Below, piece by piece: positions 1 through 7,082 of a stretch of DNA of 64,000 bases (positions are counted from its first letter, which is position 1; every line of letters begins with the position of its first letter). The position numbers and the translations under genes are program-made. The notes under the pieces were generated by a model, which searched no databases, had not been told where the DNA came from, and saw nothing but the letters and a program-made list of their open reading frames with translations. The stretch is from a virus, in IMG/VR virus record IMGVR_UViG_3300044612_001255, positions 44,292 to 108,291 of that record, one strand, 5' to 3'.

Positions 1-99
1 ACCTATGTATCTATTAAGACGATGAAATCCCATAGGAATACCATTATTCCTACCATTTAAACCATTGTCTACTTCTCTTTTAAGTGCTTCAAAACTCAT
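1..99 (-). CDS. N-terminus of a replication-module protein, truncated by the window edge
   Basis: An open frame starts with ATG at 99 on the minus strand and reads MSFEALKREVDNGLNGRNNG and onward to the window edge without a stop. Its ATG overlaps the TGA stop of the upstream 207-aa gene (ATGA), the pattern used throughout this arm. The visible part, ending in a GIPMGFHRLNRYIG-like stretch, resembles the lead-in to the ATPase core of phage RecA/DnaB-type helicases, but no Walker motif lies inside the window. The function is therefore only a guess from this short stretch and from the nearby polymerase. Confidence 0.6.
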   Translation of the reverse strand, partial: MSFEALKREVDNGLNGRNNGIPMGFHRLNRYIG

Positions 100-719
100 A
101 TGTCCACTGATCTTTTTGTTTGTGCGTTAGGTACTTCTACTCCTGTTTTAATCATTTCTATAAACGGCTCAAAACTTCTCTGTACAAGATAGGTGAAACT
201 ATTTTGCAAGAAACTGAGCTTATTATCACCACTTCGTATAGAAGCTTCCTTCTTTAGATATACATCTAGATTGGTAGCATCAACAATGTCCTGTGCAACA
301 TATTCCCCTTCAGCAAGAATCTTATTGAATTTGATTCTACAATCCTCTCTAGATCTCTTTAAAGCTCTTGACCCAGGAAACTTCTTTCCTTTATGCTCAA
401 AGTTATCTGTAGATGGAAATGCATTCCACCAGCTTTCAAAGTCTGATGATTTTTGCTTTAGTTTCTTCATAGGTTCTTTCACCTCTGAATCAGCAAATGT
501 TAACAACTCTCTTCCTATGTGTGTAATCTCTTGAGTTACATCAGAGACAAGACCTTTCCTGACTAAAGACTGGTAGAGGCCAGCTATCTTCATACTTCCA
601 TCTGTTAATGGTTGTATGTCAATATTGGCCTCTACAAGCTTTAATAAGAAAATGTGATCTAGACTATAGGATTGTTTGAGAAGTTGTTCAAAATGGGAGG
701 GTGTCACATTGAACTTCAT
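96..719 (-). CDS. Hypothetical protein, possible replication accessory factor (207 aa)
   Basis: The product is mostly charged and predicted alpha-helical, with no signal peptide or membrane segment. The middle (about residues 95-125) holds a W/F-rich stretch, ESWWNAFPSTDNFEHKGKKF, followed by a basic SRALKRSREDCR segment. I do not recognise the family. It sits between a possible helicase gene downstream and the polymerase operon upstream, so a role in replication such as a loader or primosome part is plausible from context only. Its stop overlaps the ATG of the next gene. Its start lies inside the 3' end of a 59-aa gene by 32 nt, so the three appear translationally coupled. Confidence 0.75.
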   Translation of the reverse strand: MKFNVTPSHFEQLLKQSYSLDHIFLLKLVEANIDIQPLTDGSMKIAGLYQSLVRKGLVSDVTQEITHIGRELLTFADSEVKEPMKKLKQKSSDFESWWNAFPSTDNFEHKGKKFPGSRALKRSREDCRIKFNKILAEGEYVAQDIVDATNLDVYLKKEASIRSGDNKLSFLQNSFTYLVQRSFEPFIEMIKTGVEVPNAQTKRSVDI

Positions 720-867
720 TGTTCTTCTTCTCTGTAGTTAGGATGATTTTTGCAGGTTTTCTTTTCTCATACTCGTGGTTTGCTTGTTCCACTTCTTCTA
801 TCTTCTGCAATCGTATAATAGCAGCTTCTCTAACATGTTCGTGTTCGTAATCTTCGTTTGTGTTCAT
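688..867 (-). CDS. Small charged helical protein (59 aa)
   Basis: ATG at 867 opens a 59-aa frame (MNTNEDYEHEHVREAAIIRL and onward) ending in TGA at 688. It is rich in Glu and Lys and likely one long helix. It overlaps the next gene by 32 nt, and its ATG overlaps the TGA of the 30-aa membrane gene before it, so it sits in an unbroken coupled chain from 1466 to 1. The function is unknown. The support is the chain of overlaps and the absence of any other gene in this gap. Confidence 0.55.
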   Translation of the reverse strand: MNTNEDYEHEHVREAAIIRLQKIEEVEQANHEYEKRKPAKIILTTEKKNNEVQCDTLPF

Positions 868-956
868 CGTTTTCTATCATGTTTAATTATAAATTCTACT
901 AATGCAATTAATAATGCAGTACTAAACAAAAAATAGATTAGAAGAAAACCAGCCAT
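864..956 (-). CDS. Tiny single-pass membrane protein (30 aa)
   Basis: ATG at 956, three bases after the stop of the 168-aa gene, opens a 30-aa frame. Residues 3-24 form one hydrophobic segment (GFLLIYFLFSTALLIALV and onward) followed by a basic tail (KHDRKR), which predicts a membrane helix with a cytoplasmic C-terminus. Its stop overlaps the next ATG (ATGA). Small membrane proteins of this kind are common in early regions of phages, but no function can be read from the sequence. Confidence 0.5.
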   Translation of the reverse strand: MAGFLLIYFLFSTALLIALVEFIIKHDRKR

Positions 957-959
957 TAC

Positions 960-1466
960 TCAAAGTGTTAGAAGTCCAAAGTTTTTATCAAAGAACTCGT
1001 ATGTTTCACGAGCTTTTGCACCGTTGAATCTAAAAACTTTTTTCAATATTCCAAGGGCATAGCTCTTGAATATTTCTTTTTGCTTCTTAGTTAGTTTCCA
1101 TTCTTTCTTCCATGATTGTTCTGTAACAGTGTTTGCCATTGTTTTACCAATAATATTGAACTGGTATTCCAGAAGATGTTCTGAAACATTTGTTCTATTT
1201 ATTGGAGGATGTGGAACATGTGTGAATTTTAAAAGCCTCACTTGGTTTTTAAACTCATCCACTTCCCAAACATCAATCATAGCATTTTCCTTAATAGGCA
1301 TTAACTTAATTGTGTCTGGCTTAGAATATATCACTACATGCACTACACCATACAGATCAAAGTATCTACTACCTCTTGCTATTGGAATCTTCATTGATCT
1401 TAAATGTACAGGAATAAAGTTAACAGGAGGTAGTGTTTCTATTTGTGTGTAAGATTTTTCTTCCAT
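960..1466 (-). CDS. Hypothetical protein directly downstream of the DNA polymerase (168 aa)
   Basis: A soluble basic protein with no recognised motif. Residues 12-45 look like a beta-rich N-terminal part and the C-terminal third is Lys-rich and helical (KKEWKLTKKQKEIFKSYALG). The ATG at 1466 lies two bases from the TAA of the DNA polymerase, so the two are almost certainly co-transcribed and co-translated. This suggests a replication partner, for example a DNA-binding or processivity role, but that rests on position alone. Confidence 0.75.
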   Translation of the reverse strand: MEEKSYTQIETLPPVNFIPVHLRSMKIPIARGSRYFDLYGVVHVVIYSKPDTIKLMPIKENAMIDVWEVDEFKNQVRLLKFTHVPHPPINRTNVSEHLLEYQFNIIGKTMANTVTEQSWKKEWKLTKKQKEIFKSYALGILKKVFRFNGAKARETYEFFDKNFGLLTL

Positions 1467-1468
1467 AA

Positions 1469-3436
1469 TTAAAATAAAGAAATTTGGTTAGGTATTCTTT
1501 CTACTTTCCGTTTCTTACCTTTTGTAACAATCTTCAGCACAAGACTTTCAGCCTTATCAATGTAATACTGATAATTGATATTCATTGATTTGACATCTGT
1601 ATTTGCAGGAAGATAGTTTACCACCTTGCACAACCAATCACCAGCCTCCACTTGAGAGCTGCTTGGTGCAGTTGAATCTGATTCTTGGTTCTTGATTTTC
1701 AATAGCTTCTCACCATCACCACCACTTGTTATGTAGTAGCGAATAAGCTTATTGTATACAGATGGTTCCATGCCTTTTCTATAACCTTCATAGTGAAAAT
1801 CACTTGTTGATTTCTGTCTTATGCAAAAATCATAAGGACTTCTATGAAGAAGAATAGTTTCAGCAATATCAATACCGTCAACAAAGTAACGCTCAAGAGC
1901 AAGAGGCACAATTCTGGCGGACTTGTTTTTATGAAGTTCGAAATCCGTGAGAAAATCCCCTTTCTTTTTAATTTCTCCATCTGTTTTGATTGCTAAATAG
2001 TCATTAACTGTTGAGAATATAATCTTCTTGTAATCAGCTCTTTCAAGCTCATATCCTGTAATCTTACACCACCAAGCATTAATCTTATCCATCTCAGCTA
2101 GTTTGCTTTTGTGGATTTGGATTGTAACACCATCAGTGTTTGCTGATATGACACGTATTTCTTTAGCTTCATACGCTTCAATGAGCATCATCAAGGACAA
2201 TTCTCCCGTAATAGTTGTAAACATAGTTAGTTGTCTATCATATATCCAACTATTCATGTCACTAGATTTACCATACACAGAGTTTACAGCAAGCTTCAAC
2301 GCACCAACAATACCTCTAATCTTCTTATCCTTCTTTGCAAAAGGCTTTAGTTCAAGACGCTTCTCATACATCTTTTTATAGCCTGTAAGAAACTCTTTAC
2401 CTAAATGATATGGATACTGTTTGTTGTTGATGATAATGGCAGGATAGTAGCTAGAAACGTCCCAGTCAATGATGAGATGATCTTCATCCTCCTCAAACAC
2501 TTCTGGTTTGTTTTCTGTGTGCAATCCACCCTTCATAAACGAATACACATTGTCATAAAAGTGTATGTGTTCTTTGAAATCATCTGTAAGCTCTAGACGC
2601 ATCTTCTTAATTTTCTTAAGAAACTCTGTGAGCTGAACAGTCTTGAACTGTACGTAAGTAGCTACACATTGGCTGATGAAGATGTATTTTCTAAAGTGAC
2701 CTTTTCTAGGAAGTGTTTTGATATCTATCTTCTTCTCTTCACAATAGTATTTCTTGATGATCTCATCACCAATCTTACTATCTGAATAGTTTATACATGG
2801 AATGTCAAACTCTTTCTCTATGTCAAGTCTCAATTGAACTTGATCATTACCCTTGTACAATGGATGTTCCGTTTCACCTATGGTTACTTTGTAGAATTCA
2901 TAAGTGGCCATAACATCATTCTTACAATACTGACGTGTGAGCTTTCTATCATCTAGAGTCATTCCCACCTTTGTGTGATGAATTGGCATCTCTTCAATGT
3001 TCTCAAGATCCATTTCAAACTCTAGTCTCTTTAGACTAACACGTCTATTCTTATTGTCAAAGTGATGTATCTTAAACAAATCAATCTGCTTTAGAGATAG
3101 TTCTTCTTCTCTGTATTCAGCAAACACATCATAATTAGCATCATGAATAACATCCTGTGCTTTCTGAGCAATCATACCTGCTACATCTAGATTAGATTTC
3201 TCTCCCCAGTCATGGCACTTTCTCAAGATCCATTCAACAACTTGGCAGTCAAATCTTAGATTGTTGTAGCCCACCCAATAGAAGTCTTTATACTTCTCTG
3301 AGAACTCTACAAACTTATCTAGATCGTATTTGCTTTTGCTCACTTCAAACTCATGATATGTGTCCTCGTGAGGAATATAAATCCCCACGAGAAACATTTC
3401 TTTCAGAGTTTCAATGTCGTAAATTAGAACATTCAT
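1469..3436 (-). CDS. Family B DNA polymerase with 3'-5' exonuclease
   Basis: Replicative DNA polymerase of the phage. The exonuclease domain comes first: Exo I YDIET (D7, E9), Exo II around N59-D63 (NNLRFD), and Exo III Y170-x3-D174. The polymerase part follows: a KGGLH element at about 302-306, motif A WDVSSYYP (D326), motif B KLAVNSVYG (K381-G389), and motif C SANTDG (N433-T434-D435). At 655 aa it is short for the family, so thumb and inserts are reduced. Motif C reads NTDG where the usual form is DTDS. The second, essential aspartate is kept, so activity is expected. It heads a coupled run with the 168-aa gene. Some crAss-like phages carry a family B enzyme and others family A, so this fits. 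Confidence 0.95.
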   Translation of the reverse strand: MNVLIYDIETLKEMFLVGIYIPHEDTYHEFEVSKSKYDLDKFVEFSEKYKDFYWVGYNNLRFDCQVVEWILRKCHDWGEKSNLDVAGMIAQKAQDVIHDANYDVFAEYREEELSLKQIDLFKIHHFDNKNRRVSLKRLEFEMDLENIEEMPIHHTKVGMTLDDRKLTRQYCKNDVMATYEFYKVTIGETEHPLYKGNDQVQLRLDIEKEFDIPCINYSDSKIGDEIIKKYYCEEKKIDIKTLPRKGHFRKYIFISQCVATYVQFKTVQLTEFLKKIKKMRLELTDDFKEHIHFYDNVYSFMKGGLHTENKPEVFEEDEDHLIIDWDVSSYYPAIIINNKQYPYHLGKEFLTGYKKMYEKRLELKPFAKKDKKIRGIVGALKLAVNSVYGKSSDMNSWIYDRQLTMFTTITGELSLMMLIEAYEAKEIRVISANTDGVTIQIHKSKLAEMDKINAWWCKITGYELERADYKKIIFSTVNDYLAIKTDGEIKKKGDFLTDFELHKNKSARIVPLALERYFVDGIDIAETILLHRSPYDFCIRQKSTSDFHYEGYRKGMEPSVYNKLIRYYITSGGDGEKLLKIKNQESDSTAPSSSQVEAGDWLCKVVNYLPANTDVKSMNINYQYYIDKAESLVLKIVTKGKKRKVERIPNQISLF

Positions 3437-3501
3437 ATGTTTGATTATACACCATTACTATTGGTTTTAAGTTTTTTCGTTAGTAAAATACACAATTTCA
3501 G

Positions 3502-4020
3502 TTAGTCTTGCAAGTATTCATCCCAATCTTGATCATCATCATATAGATCATCTATGAATTGATATTTCATTATCACTTCTTGGTCTTCTGTAATGGTGTA
3601 GATTGTACCATCTTGATCATAGGCTTGCTCATCAATGAGTATAGATATTTTACCACCATTGTTCTGAATGATCCAGTTCGCATCATCAATATCAAACTCT
3701 CTGATTGAATCGTCATCTTGATGAACCCATCCTATTTCTGGCGAATATGCCACAATTAAATCAGGCTCGTCAGGATTACCCATTTCTAGTGTAACCATTG
3801 GTTCAACAGGAAATCCATTCTTTGCTATAAAATTGTCATATTCTTCTTCAATGATGTCTTCTTCAAGAAGCCACAGTTCGACAAACTCTCTATCAGTTCC
3901 TGGATATAGGCTATTCATAAACCACATACCAGCCAATAAATCCTCAGGTTGGTAGAAGCTAACTTTGAAGTTAGCCTCTAACCACATGAGATGTCTCATA
4001 TCAAATAATGACCCAGCCAT
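3502..4020 (-). CDS. Acidic hypothetical protein (172 aa)
   Basis: Strongly acidic protein, with a C-terminus made mostly of Asp (DDLYDDDQDWDEY). It has many aromatic residues and looks partly beta-rich in the middle (about 70-160). No known motif. ATG at 4020 overlaps the 80-aa gene by 20 nt. An alternative ATG at 3999 lies one base beyond that gene's stop, and the sequence does not decide between them. The acidic tail is the kind seen in DNA mimics and inhibitors of host DNA-binding proteins, but that is only a suggestion. Confidence 0.7.
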   Translation of the reverse strand: MAGSLFDMRHLMWLEANFKVSFYQPEDLLAGMWFMNSLYPGTDREFVELWLLEEDIIEEEYDNFIAKNGFPVEPMVTLEMGNPDEPDLIVAYSPEIGWVHQDDDSIREFDIDDANWIIQNNGGKISILIDEQAYDQDGTIYTITEDQEVIMKYQFIDDLYDDDQDWDEYLQD

Positions 4021-4243
4021 TGTCTTTGTCTAGTTTATCTTGAATATCCATCCAATAATTATGACCTTCGTTTGATTTCTCCCAAACAAATGCAGAATAA
4101 AGAAATTCATTCTCGAATACATTCACAGTTGAAGGATCTATTAATACTTCTTGGCTTGCCATATTAGCAAAGAATTTGTCTGCATTGTCCTTGTCTAGAT
4201 ATACATCTGCCCAATGCTTGTAAGTGCTTAGTTGTTTTTCCAT
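4001..4243 (-). CDS. Hypothetical acidic protein (80 aa)
   Basis: Small soluble protein rich in Asp, Lys and aromatics, with no motif I recognise. It lies in the run of short minus-strand genes upstream of the polymerase. Its start overlaps the 51-aa gene by 16 nt and its end overlaps the 172-aa gene by 20 nt. The function is unknown. Confidence 0.65.
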   Translation of the reverse strand: MEKQLSTYKHWADVYLDKDNADKFFANMASQEVLIDPSTVNVFENEFLYSAFVWEKSNEGHNYWMDIQDKLDKDNGWVII

Positions 4244-4383
4244 GATGGGTCTGGTTTTCTTGCTTCGTTAAATATGTGATCAAATACTTCATTGAACCCA
4301 TAGGTTCCTTTAATTGTGCTTTTTACACCTGTTGGTGCTAAATCTCCTGGTCTTTCGATTTCTCGTGCTTTAAATAGTTTCAT
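4228..4383 (-). CDS. Small hypothetical protein (51 aa)
   Basis: ATG at 4383 opens MKLFKAREIERPGDLAPTGV and onward, ending with TAA at 4228. It fills the only gap between two neighbours and overlaps both, by 14 and 16 nt, which supports it as real despite its size. It is basic, with a Pro/Gly-rich N-terminal half and no membrane segment. The function is unknown. Confidence 0.5.
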   Translation of the reverse strand: MKLFKAREIERPGDLAPTGVKSTIKGTYGFNEVFDHIFNEARKPDPSWKNN

Positions 4384-4594
4384 CATCGTTTAACTTTTTA
4401 CGTGCTTTAAAATTTCTCTTTGCTGTTTCCATTGCCTCCACTTCTGTGTCAGCAAACCCTGTATCATACGTCCAATCATCATTGAACCAATACAACCATT
4501 CTCCTACATGTGACTGAAACACTCCTATTGAATCAATTGGAATATCTCTGCCATAAAATAGGCTCTTCGCTTGTTTTCCTAAATAGACTTCCAT
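4370..4594 (-). CDS. Hypothetical protein (74 aa)
   Basis: The first two thirds are beta-like and aromatic (GEWLYWFNDDWTYDTGF, residues about 31-47), followed by a helical charged tail (EAMETAKRNFKARKKL). The layout resembles small phage proteins with a single beta-hairpin plus helix, but I cannot name a family. It begins just past the intrinsic terminator at 4611-4633, so it is probably the first gene of the polymerase-proximal transcript or is reached by read-through. Confidence 0.65.
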   Translation of the reverse strand: MEVYLGKQAKSLFYGRDIPIDSIGVFQSHVGEWLYWFNDDWTYDTGFADTEVEAMETAKRNFKARKKLNDDETI

Positions 4595-4610
4595 AATGCT
4601 AAAATAAAAA

Positions 4611-4633
4611 TGTCCAGTGATTAAAACTGGACA
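4611..4633 (-). terminator. Intrinsic terminator on the minus strand
   Basis: Perfect 8-bp stem TGTCCAGT / ACTGGACA with a 7-nt loop. On the minus strand it is followed by TTTTTATTTT. It lies between the stop of the 65-aa gene (4635) and the ATG of the 74-aa gene (4594), so it separates two minus-strand units. Confidence 0.8.
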
Positions 4634-4634
4634 A

Positions 4635-4832
4635 TTATTCTTTTCCTTTTACAATATCCTTGAGTTGATTCCAGATATTCTCTGCATTCTCTCCCCAATA
4701 GTAATCACACTTACCATCCTCAATAGGCGGTTTCATAAACCAAGATTGATAATCACTTGGTTTAGCTGTAAATCTATAACATTTTTCTCTCTGGGGACAA
4801 TTTGTCCCCTTGCACATGGTTATGTCAGGCAT
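4635..4832 (-). CDS. Small Cys-containing protein, likely metal-binding (65 aa)
   Basis: Residues 7, 12, 18 and 42 are cysteines in the arrangement CKGTNCPQREKCYR ... KCDYYW, which looks like a small zinc or Fe-S site. Similar short proteins beginning MPD-x-T-M-C-x-G-x-x-C-P are widespread in phages of Bacteroidota, and none that I know has an assigned role. It ends two bases before the 4611-4633 terminator, and its start overlaps the 76-aa gene by 8 nt. Confidence 0.7.
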   Translation of the reverse strand: MPDITMCKGTNCPQREKCYRFTAKPSDYQSWFMKPPIEDGKCDYYWGENAENIWNQLKDIVKGKE

Positions 4833-5055
4833 CTTTTTCTTGTTTTAAATATTCTTCAAACATATCTTCATCTGTATAATGAAAATATTCTTCTGCTTTT
4901 TCATTCATCCTCATCCACATATAGAAATTAAGCATCTGCTCCTTCTCCATCTCTTTGGCTTCTTCATACCAGTCTAGGAAATCATGCATCTCCTTTGGAC
5001 TTATGTTTAGGTACATCACCTTTGATGCAAATAATTTAACTGCTGTCTGTTTCAT
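4825..5055 (-). CDS. Hypothetical helical protein (76 aa)
   Basis: Almost wholly helical, rich in Met, Glu and aromatic residues (EEAKEMEKEQMLNFYMWMRM), with no membrane segment of full length. Its ATG overlaps the TGA of the 50-aa gene (ATGA) and its end overlaps the 65-aa gene. The function is unknown. Confidence 0.65.
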   Translation of the reverse strand: MKQTAVKLFASKVMYLNISPKEMHDFLDWYEEAKEMEKEQMLNFYMWMRMNEKAEEYFHYTDEDMFEEYLKQEKDA

Positions 5056-5204
5056 AACTTATCAATTAGATTTTTTAAGTTCTCATCTGATGGGAAGTTC
5101 TCCTTGTCAGCATTCCAATACTCTAGATACTTGTCTCTGTGTATAGCGTACCATTTTTGTGTGTGTTCATTCCAATGAAACACATAATTCCAAATCTTTT
5201 CCAT
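5052..5204 (-). CDS. Small aromatic-rich protein (50 aa)
   Basis: ATG at 5204 opens MEKIWNYVFHWNEHTQKWYA and onward, with TGA at 5052 overlapping the next ATG. The leader is A/T-rich (ATAAATAAAAACAAT), the usual start context in this genome. The W-N-Y-V-F-H-W-N-E-H-T-Q-K-W-Y-A pattern is like small phage proteins that form one beta-sheet. I know no function for it. It is the first gene after the tRNA-like element. Confidence 0.6.
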   Translation of the reverse strand: MEKIWNYVFHWNEHTQKWYAIHRDKYLEYWNADKENFPSDENLKNLIDKL

Positions 5205-5285
5205 ATTGTTTTTATTTATAATAAGAAAGGCTACCTGCTAACAACTCACACCCTAATTGCAGGCAGGTAGGGTCCCTTAGCCTTG

Positions 5286-5420
5286 TAGTCAGGACAGGAT
5301 TCGAACCTGCACACACATCTAAGGTTATCTCAATGTGCCATTACTTTTAACAAGTAGTTCCAATGTGCGTCTTCCTATGTACTTCCCGTAATAACAGGGC
5401 ACACTTTCCGCCACCTGACC
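5286..5420 (-). tRNA. Aberrant class II (Leu-like) tRNA-like sequence with expanded loops
   Basis: On the minus strand the ends form a 7-bp acceptor stem (5414-5420 with 5287-5293). The T arm at 5294-5310 is canonical, GCAGG-TTCGAAT-CCTGT. The D arm carries the Leu-type boxes TGGCGGAA and AGACGC. A long variable arm closed by CACAT/ATGTG also fits a class II tRNA. However, the D loop holds about 28 extra bases including a CCC/GGG hairpin, and the anticodon arm (CATTG/TAATG) encloses about 17 nt instead of 7. The anticodon cannot be read safely. CCA is not encoded. It could be a decayed tRNA, a tRNA with insertions, or a tRNA mimic. Confidence 0.45.
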
Positions 5421-5430
5421 AAATTTACCA

Positions 5431-5634
5431 TTACTCTTCTAAGAATTCAATTTTTGTAGGACTTCCTGTAAGCTTCTTGTATTGTATCTGCGTCACCGCA
5501 GTTTTTGTAGCTTCACCATACGCTTTAACAGCAATCATTGCTGCCTTCAAGTCTTTCGACTGATCATACTTTGCTTTTGCATCGTCACCAATTTGTACAA
5601 GTTTTTCCCTGATTGATAGAATTTTCTGTGCCAT
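5431..5634 (-). CDS. Hypothetical helical protein (67 aa)
   Basis: Short basic protein, mainly two helices (SIREKLVQIGDDAKAKYDQS and an Ala/Lys-rich second half), no Cys and no membrane segment. It ends 11 bases before the tRNA-like element and may share its transcript. The function is unknown. Confidence 0.6.
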   Translation of the reverse strand: MAQKILSIREKLVQIGDDAKAKYDQSKDLKAAMIAVKAYGEATKTAVTQIQYKKLTGSPTKIEFLEE

Positions 5635-5651
5635 AGTTGTTTTTGATTATA

Positions 5652-6197
5652 TTATTTCAAAGCGTTGATATTGATATTATTTTCTTCACAAATTTTTCTT
5701 TTGAATTGAATAAGATTTTTTTGATGCTCGTAAAGTTCATCTGATAATTCAGAAATTGAAATATTTAAAGTGTTAGAAATGTACAATTTTGATAAAGATT
5801 CAACGTGAAGCTTCATTGTTCTCTTTTTATACAAATTGTATTTCTCACGATATTTTAATAAGCATTTGTTTTCTGAAATTTTACGATTCATTATTTTACA
5901 ACAATCACAATAATGATCATTCAATAACTTAACATGATTTTTACAATCATCAGTATTGCAGGATTTATATCCATAATGATTAATCATTAATTGTCCTTTA
6001 CTGTAAACTTTTTCTTTTATTCTAAATACTCTACTATTTGGCCCATAATTTTTTGAACCTTTTTTGAAATGACCTTTGATTAATGATTCTACATAGACTT
6101 TTTTTCCATTTCGAAGAATGTTGTAATTTTTAATAACTACACCATCTTCTCTGATTGAATACTGTTCATTTGTTCCTTCAATGAATTTTGTTTCCAT
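5652..6197 (-). CDS. Cys-rich basic protein, possibly a degenerate HNH/NUMOD-type endonuclease (181 aa)
   Basis: The N-terminus (residues 10-25, NEQYSIREDGVVIKNY) resembles the NUMOD4-like strand pair found before HNH homing nucleases. A cysteine cluster follows (C80, C85, C97, C99, C100), consistent with a zinc site. No clear H-N-H triad is visible, so a nuclease is only one option; a DNA-binding protein is another. The C-terminal 80 residues are helical and very Lys/Asn/Ile-rich. It appears more AT-rich than its neighbours and stands alone between a terminator and the tRNA-side genes, which would fit a mobile gene that moved in. Confidence 0.65.
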   Translation of the reverse strand: METKFIEGTNEQYSIREDGVVIKNYNILRNGKKVYVESLIKGHFKKGSKNYGPNSRVFRIKEKVYSKGQLMINHYGYKSCNTDDCKNHVKLLNDHYCDCCKIMNRKISENKCLLKYREKYNLYKKRTMKLHVESLSKLYISNTLNISISELSDELYEHQKNLIQFKRKICEENNININALK

Positions 6198-6232
6198 GAT
6201 CTTTTGATTTTATGATTGTAAACATGAAAATG

Positions 6233-6263
6233 AAAAGAGTCTAATCAATGACTAGACTCTTTT
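6233..6263 (-). terminator. Intrinsic terminator, able to act on both strands
   Basis: An 11-bp perfect stem AAAAGAGTCTA / TAGACTCTTTT with a 9-nt loop. The T run at the stem end is present on both strands. It lies between the small HTH gene (ending at 6311) and the Cys-rich gene (starting at 6197), so it most likely ends the 6.3-8.1 kb minus-strand unit. Confidence 0.8.
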
Positions 6264-6310
6264 ACCACTGGAAAGCACTGGCGACTTAGTTTAACATCAA
6301 ACCCTATTTA

Positions 6311-6466
6311 CTATCCTACTAATAAACGCTTCTTAAGCTGATAATACACTTGTGTAGGCTTTTTATTCATGTGCCAAGCCATCTCTTTAATTGTTAGCTT
6401 ATCTCGCCACAATTCTATGAGAGTGTCTACTTCTTCTTCTGTGAATACGCTCATAATTCTATTCAT
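6311..6466 (-). CDS. Small helix-turn-helix / SANT-like DNA-binding protein (51 aa)
   Basis: ATG at 6466 (or an in-frame ATG at 6454) opens a frame ending in TAG at 6311. The sequence FTEEEVDTLIELWRDKLTI followed by KEMAWHMNKKPTQVYYQLKK has the spacing of a three-helix Myb/SANT or HTH domain: acidic first helix, the W and L core, then a basic recognition helix. It is likely a regulator or a DNA-binding accessory. It is the last gene before the 6233-6263 terminator. With the upper start it overlaps the 55-aa gene by 8 nt; with the lower start a 4-nt gap remains. Confidence 0.6.
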   Translation of the reverse strand: MNRIMSVFTEEEVDTLIELWRDKLTIKEMAWHMNKKPTQVYYQLKKRLLVG

Positions 6467-6626
6467 AATAGCCCCATTGGATTAGTTTATCCTCTGGGGC
6501 TGTAACATGATATAAATCTTTAACTGGTTTTACATTAAATTTGACATTGAACTTGTCAGCAATAGCTCTAAAGTTCTCGATCTCCTCCTCTGTTAGTTTT
6601 ATTGTTTTGGTCTTTACGGGGCTCAT
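6459..6626 (-). CDS. Small hypothetical protein (55 aa)
   Basis: ATG at 6626 opens MSPVKTKTIKLTEEEIENFR and onward, with TAG at 6459. One amphipathic helix is followed by a short beta-like part (FNVKFNVKPV). It overlaps the membrane-protein gene by 59 nt, a larger overlap than usual here. Either both are real and nested, or the membrane gene's 3' end is the weaker part. The function is unknown. Confidence 0.5.
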   Translation of the reverse strand: MSPVKTKTIKLTEEEIENFRAIADKFNVKFNVKPVKDLYHVTAPEDKLIQWGYYE

Positions 6627-6822
6627 ACATGTATATTGTTAATAGAATCACTGATGACGCTATTACATGAGCCAGAAAGCCAAGAGATGGATGGAGAGTT
6701 ATTGTTCTCCATGTGATTATCATTGCTAGTGTGATCATGTAATACACAAATATGTAAAACGCTAAGATCAATGCAATAAAACTTATCATATTTTTCATAT
6801 GTTCTTTCAGTTGAGGCTTCAT
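6568..6822 (-). CDS. Two-pass membrane protein (84 aa)
   Basis: Two hydrophobic segments are clear: about residues 13-36 (SFIALILAFYIFVYYMITLA) and 47-65 (LGFLAHVIASSVILLTIYM). The tail is basic (EPRKDQNNKTNRGGDREL). An inner-membrane protein is predicted. Its ATG region overlaps the stop of the upstream 87-aa gene by 4 nt. A role in superinfection exclusion or membrane modification is possible, but nothing in the sequence decides it. Confidence 0.65.
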   Translation of the reverse strand: MKPQLKEHMKNMISFIALILAFYIFVYYMITLAMIITWRTITLHPSLGFLAHVIASSVILLTIYMYEPRKDQNNKTNRGGDREL

Positions 6823-7082
6823 AACCTAAATTTATTCATGAGCATTTCAATTAAATCTGATCTAGTAGTCTTAGTATTTCTAATCTCCACTTCATCACTA
6901 ACCACCTTGTAAATTACTTCACTTCGATGTCTGATATTACTATACCATCTGTTTGTTACAACTAATGGTGTTATCCCAGTAATATCACTTACACGTTTGA
7001 ATGCGTATGTAAGATTAGTAGGATAGAGCTTCACCATTGTAATGATGATTCTGTCGAGTTGTTCCTTGTTTTTAACTTTCAT
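6819..7082 (-). CDS. Hypothetical basic protein, possible DNA-binding (87 aa)
   Basis: Small basic protein with three or four predicted helices. The segment DITGITPLVVTNRWYSNIRH could be the turn and recognition helix of an HTH domain. It lies next to the ParB-like gene, overlapping it by 4 nt (ATGA type), which makes a DNA-binding role more plausible. The call is an inference. Confidence 0.65.
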   Translation of the reverse strand: MKVKNKEQLDRIIITMVKLYPTNLTYAFKRVSDITGITPLVVTNRWYSNIRHRSEVIYKVVSDEVEIRNTKTTRSDLIEMLMNKFRL

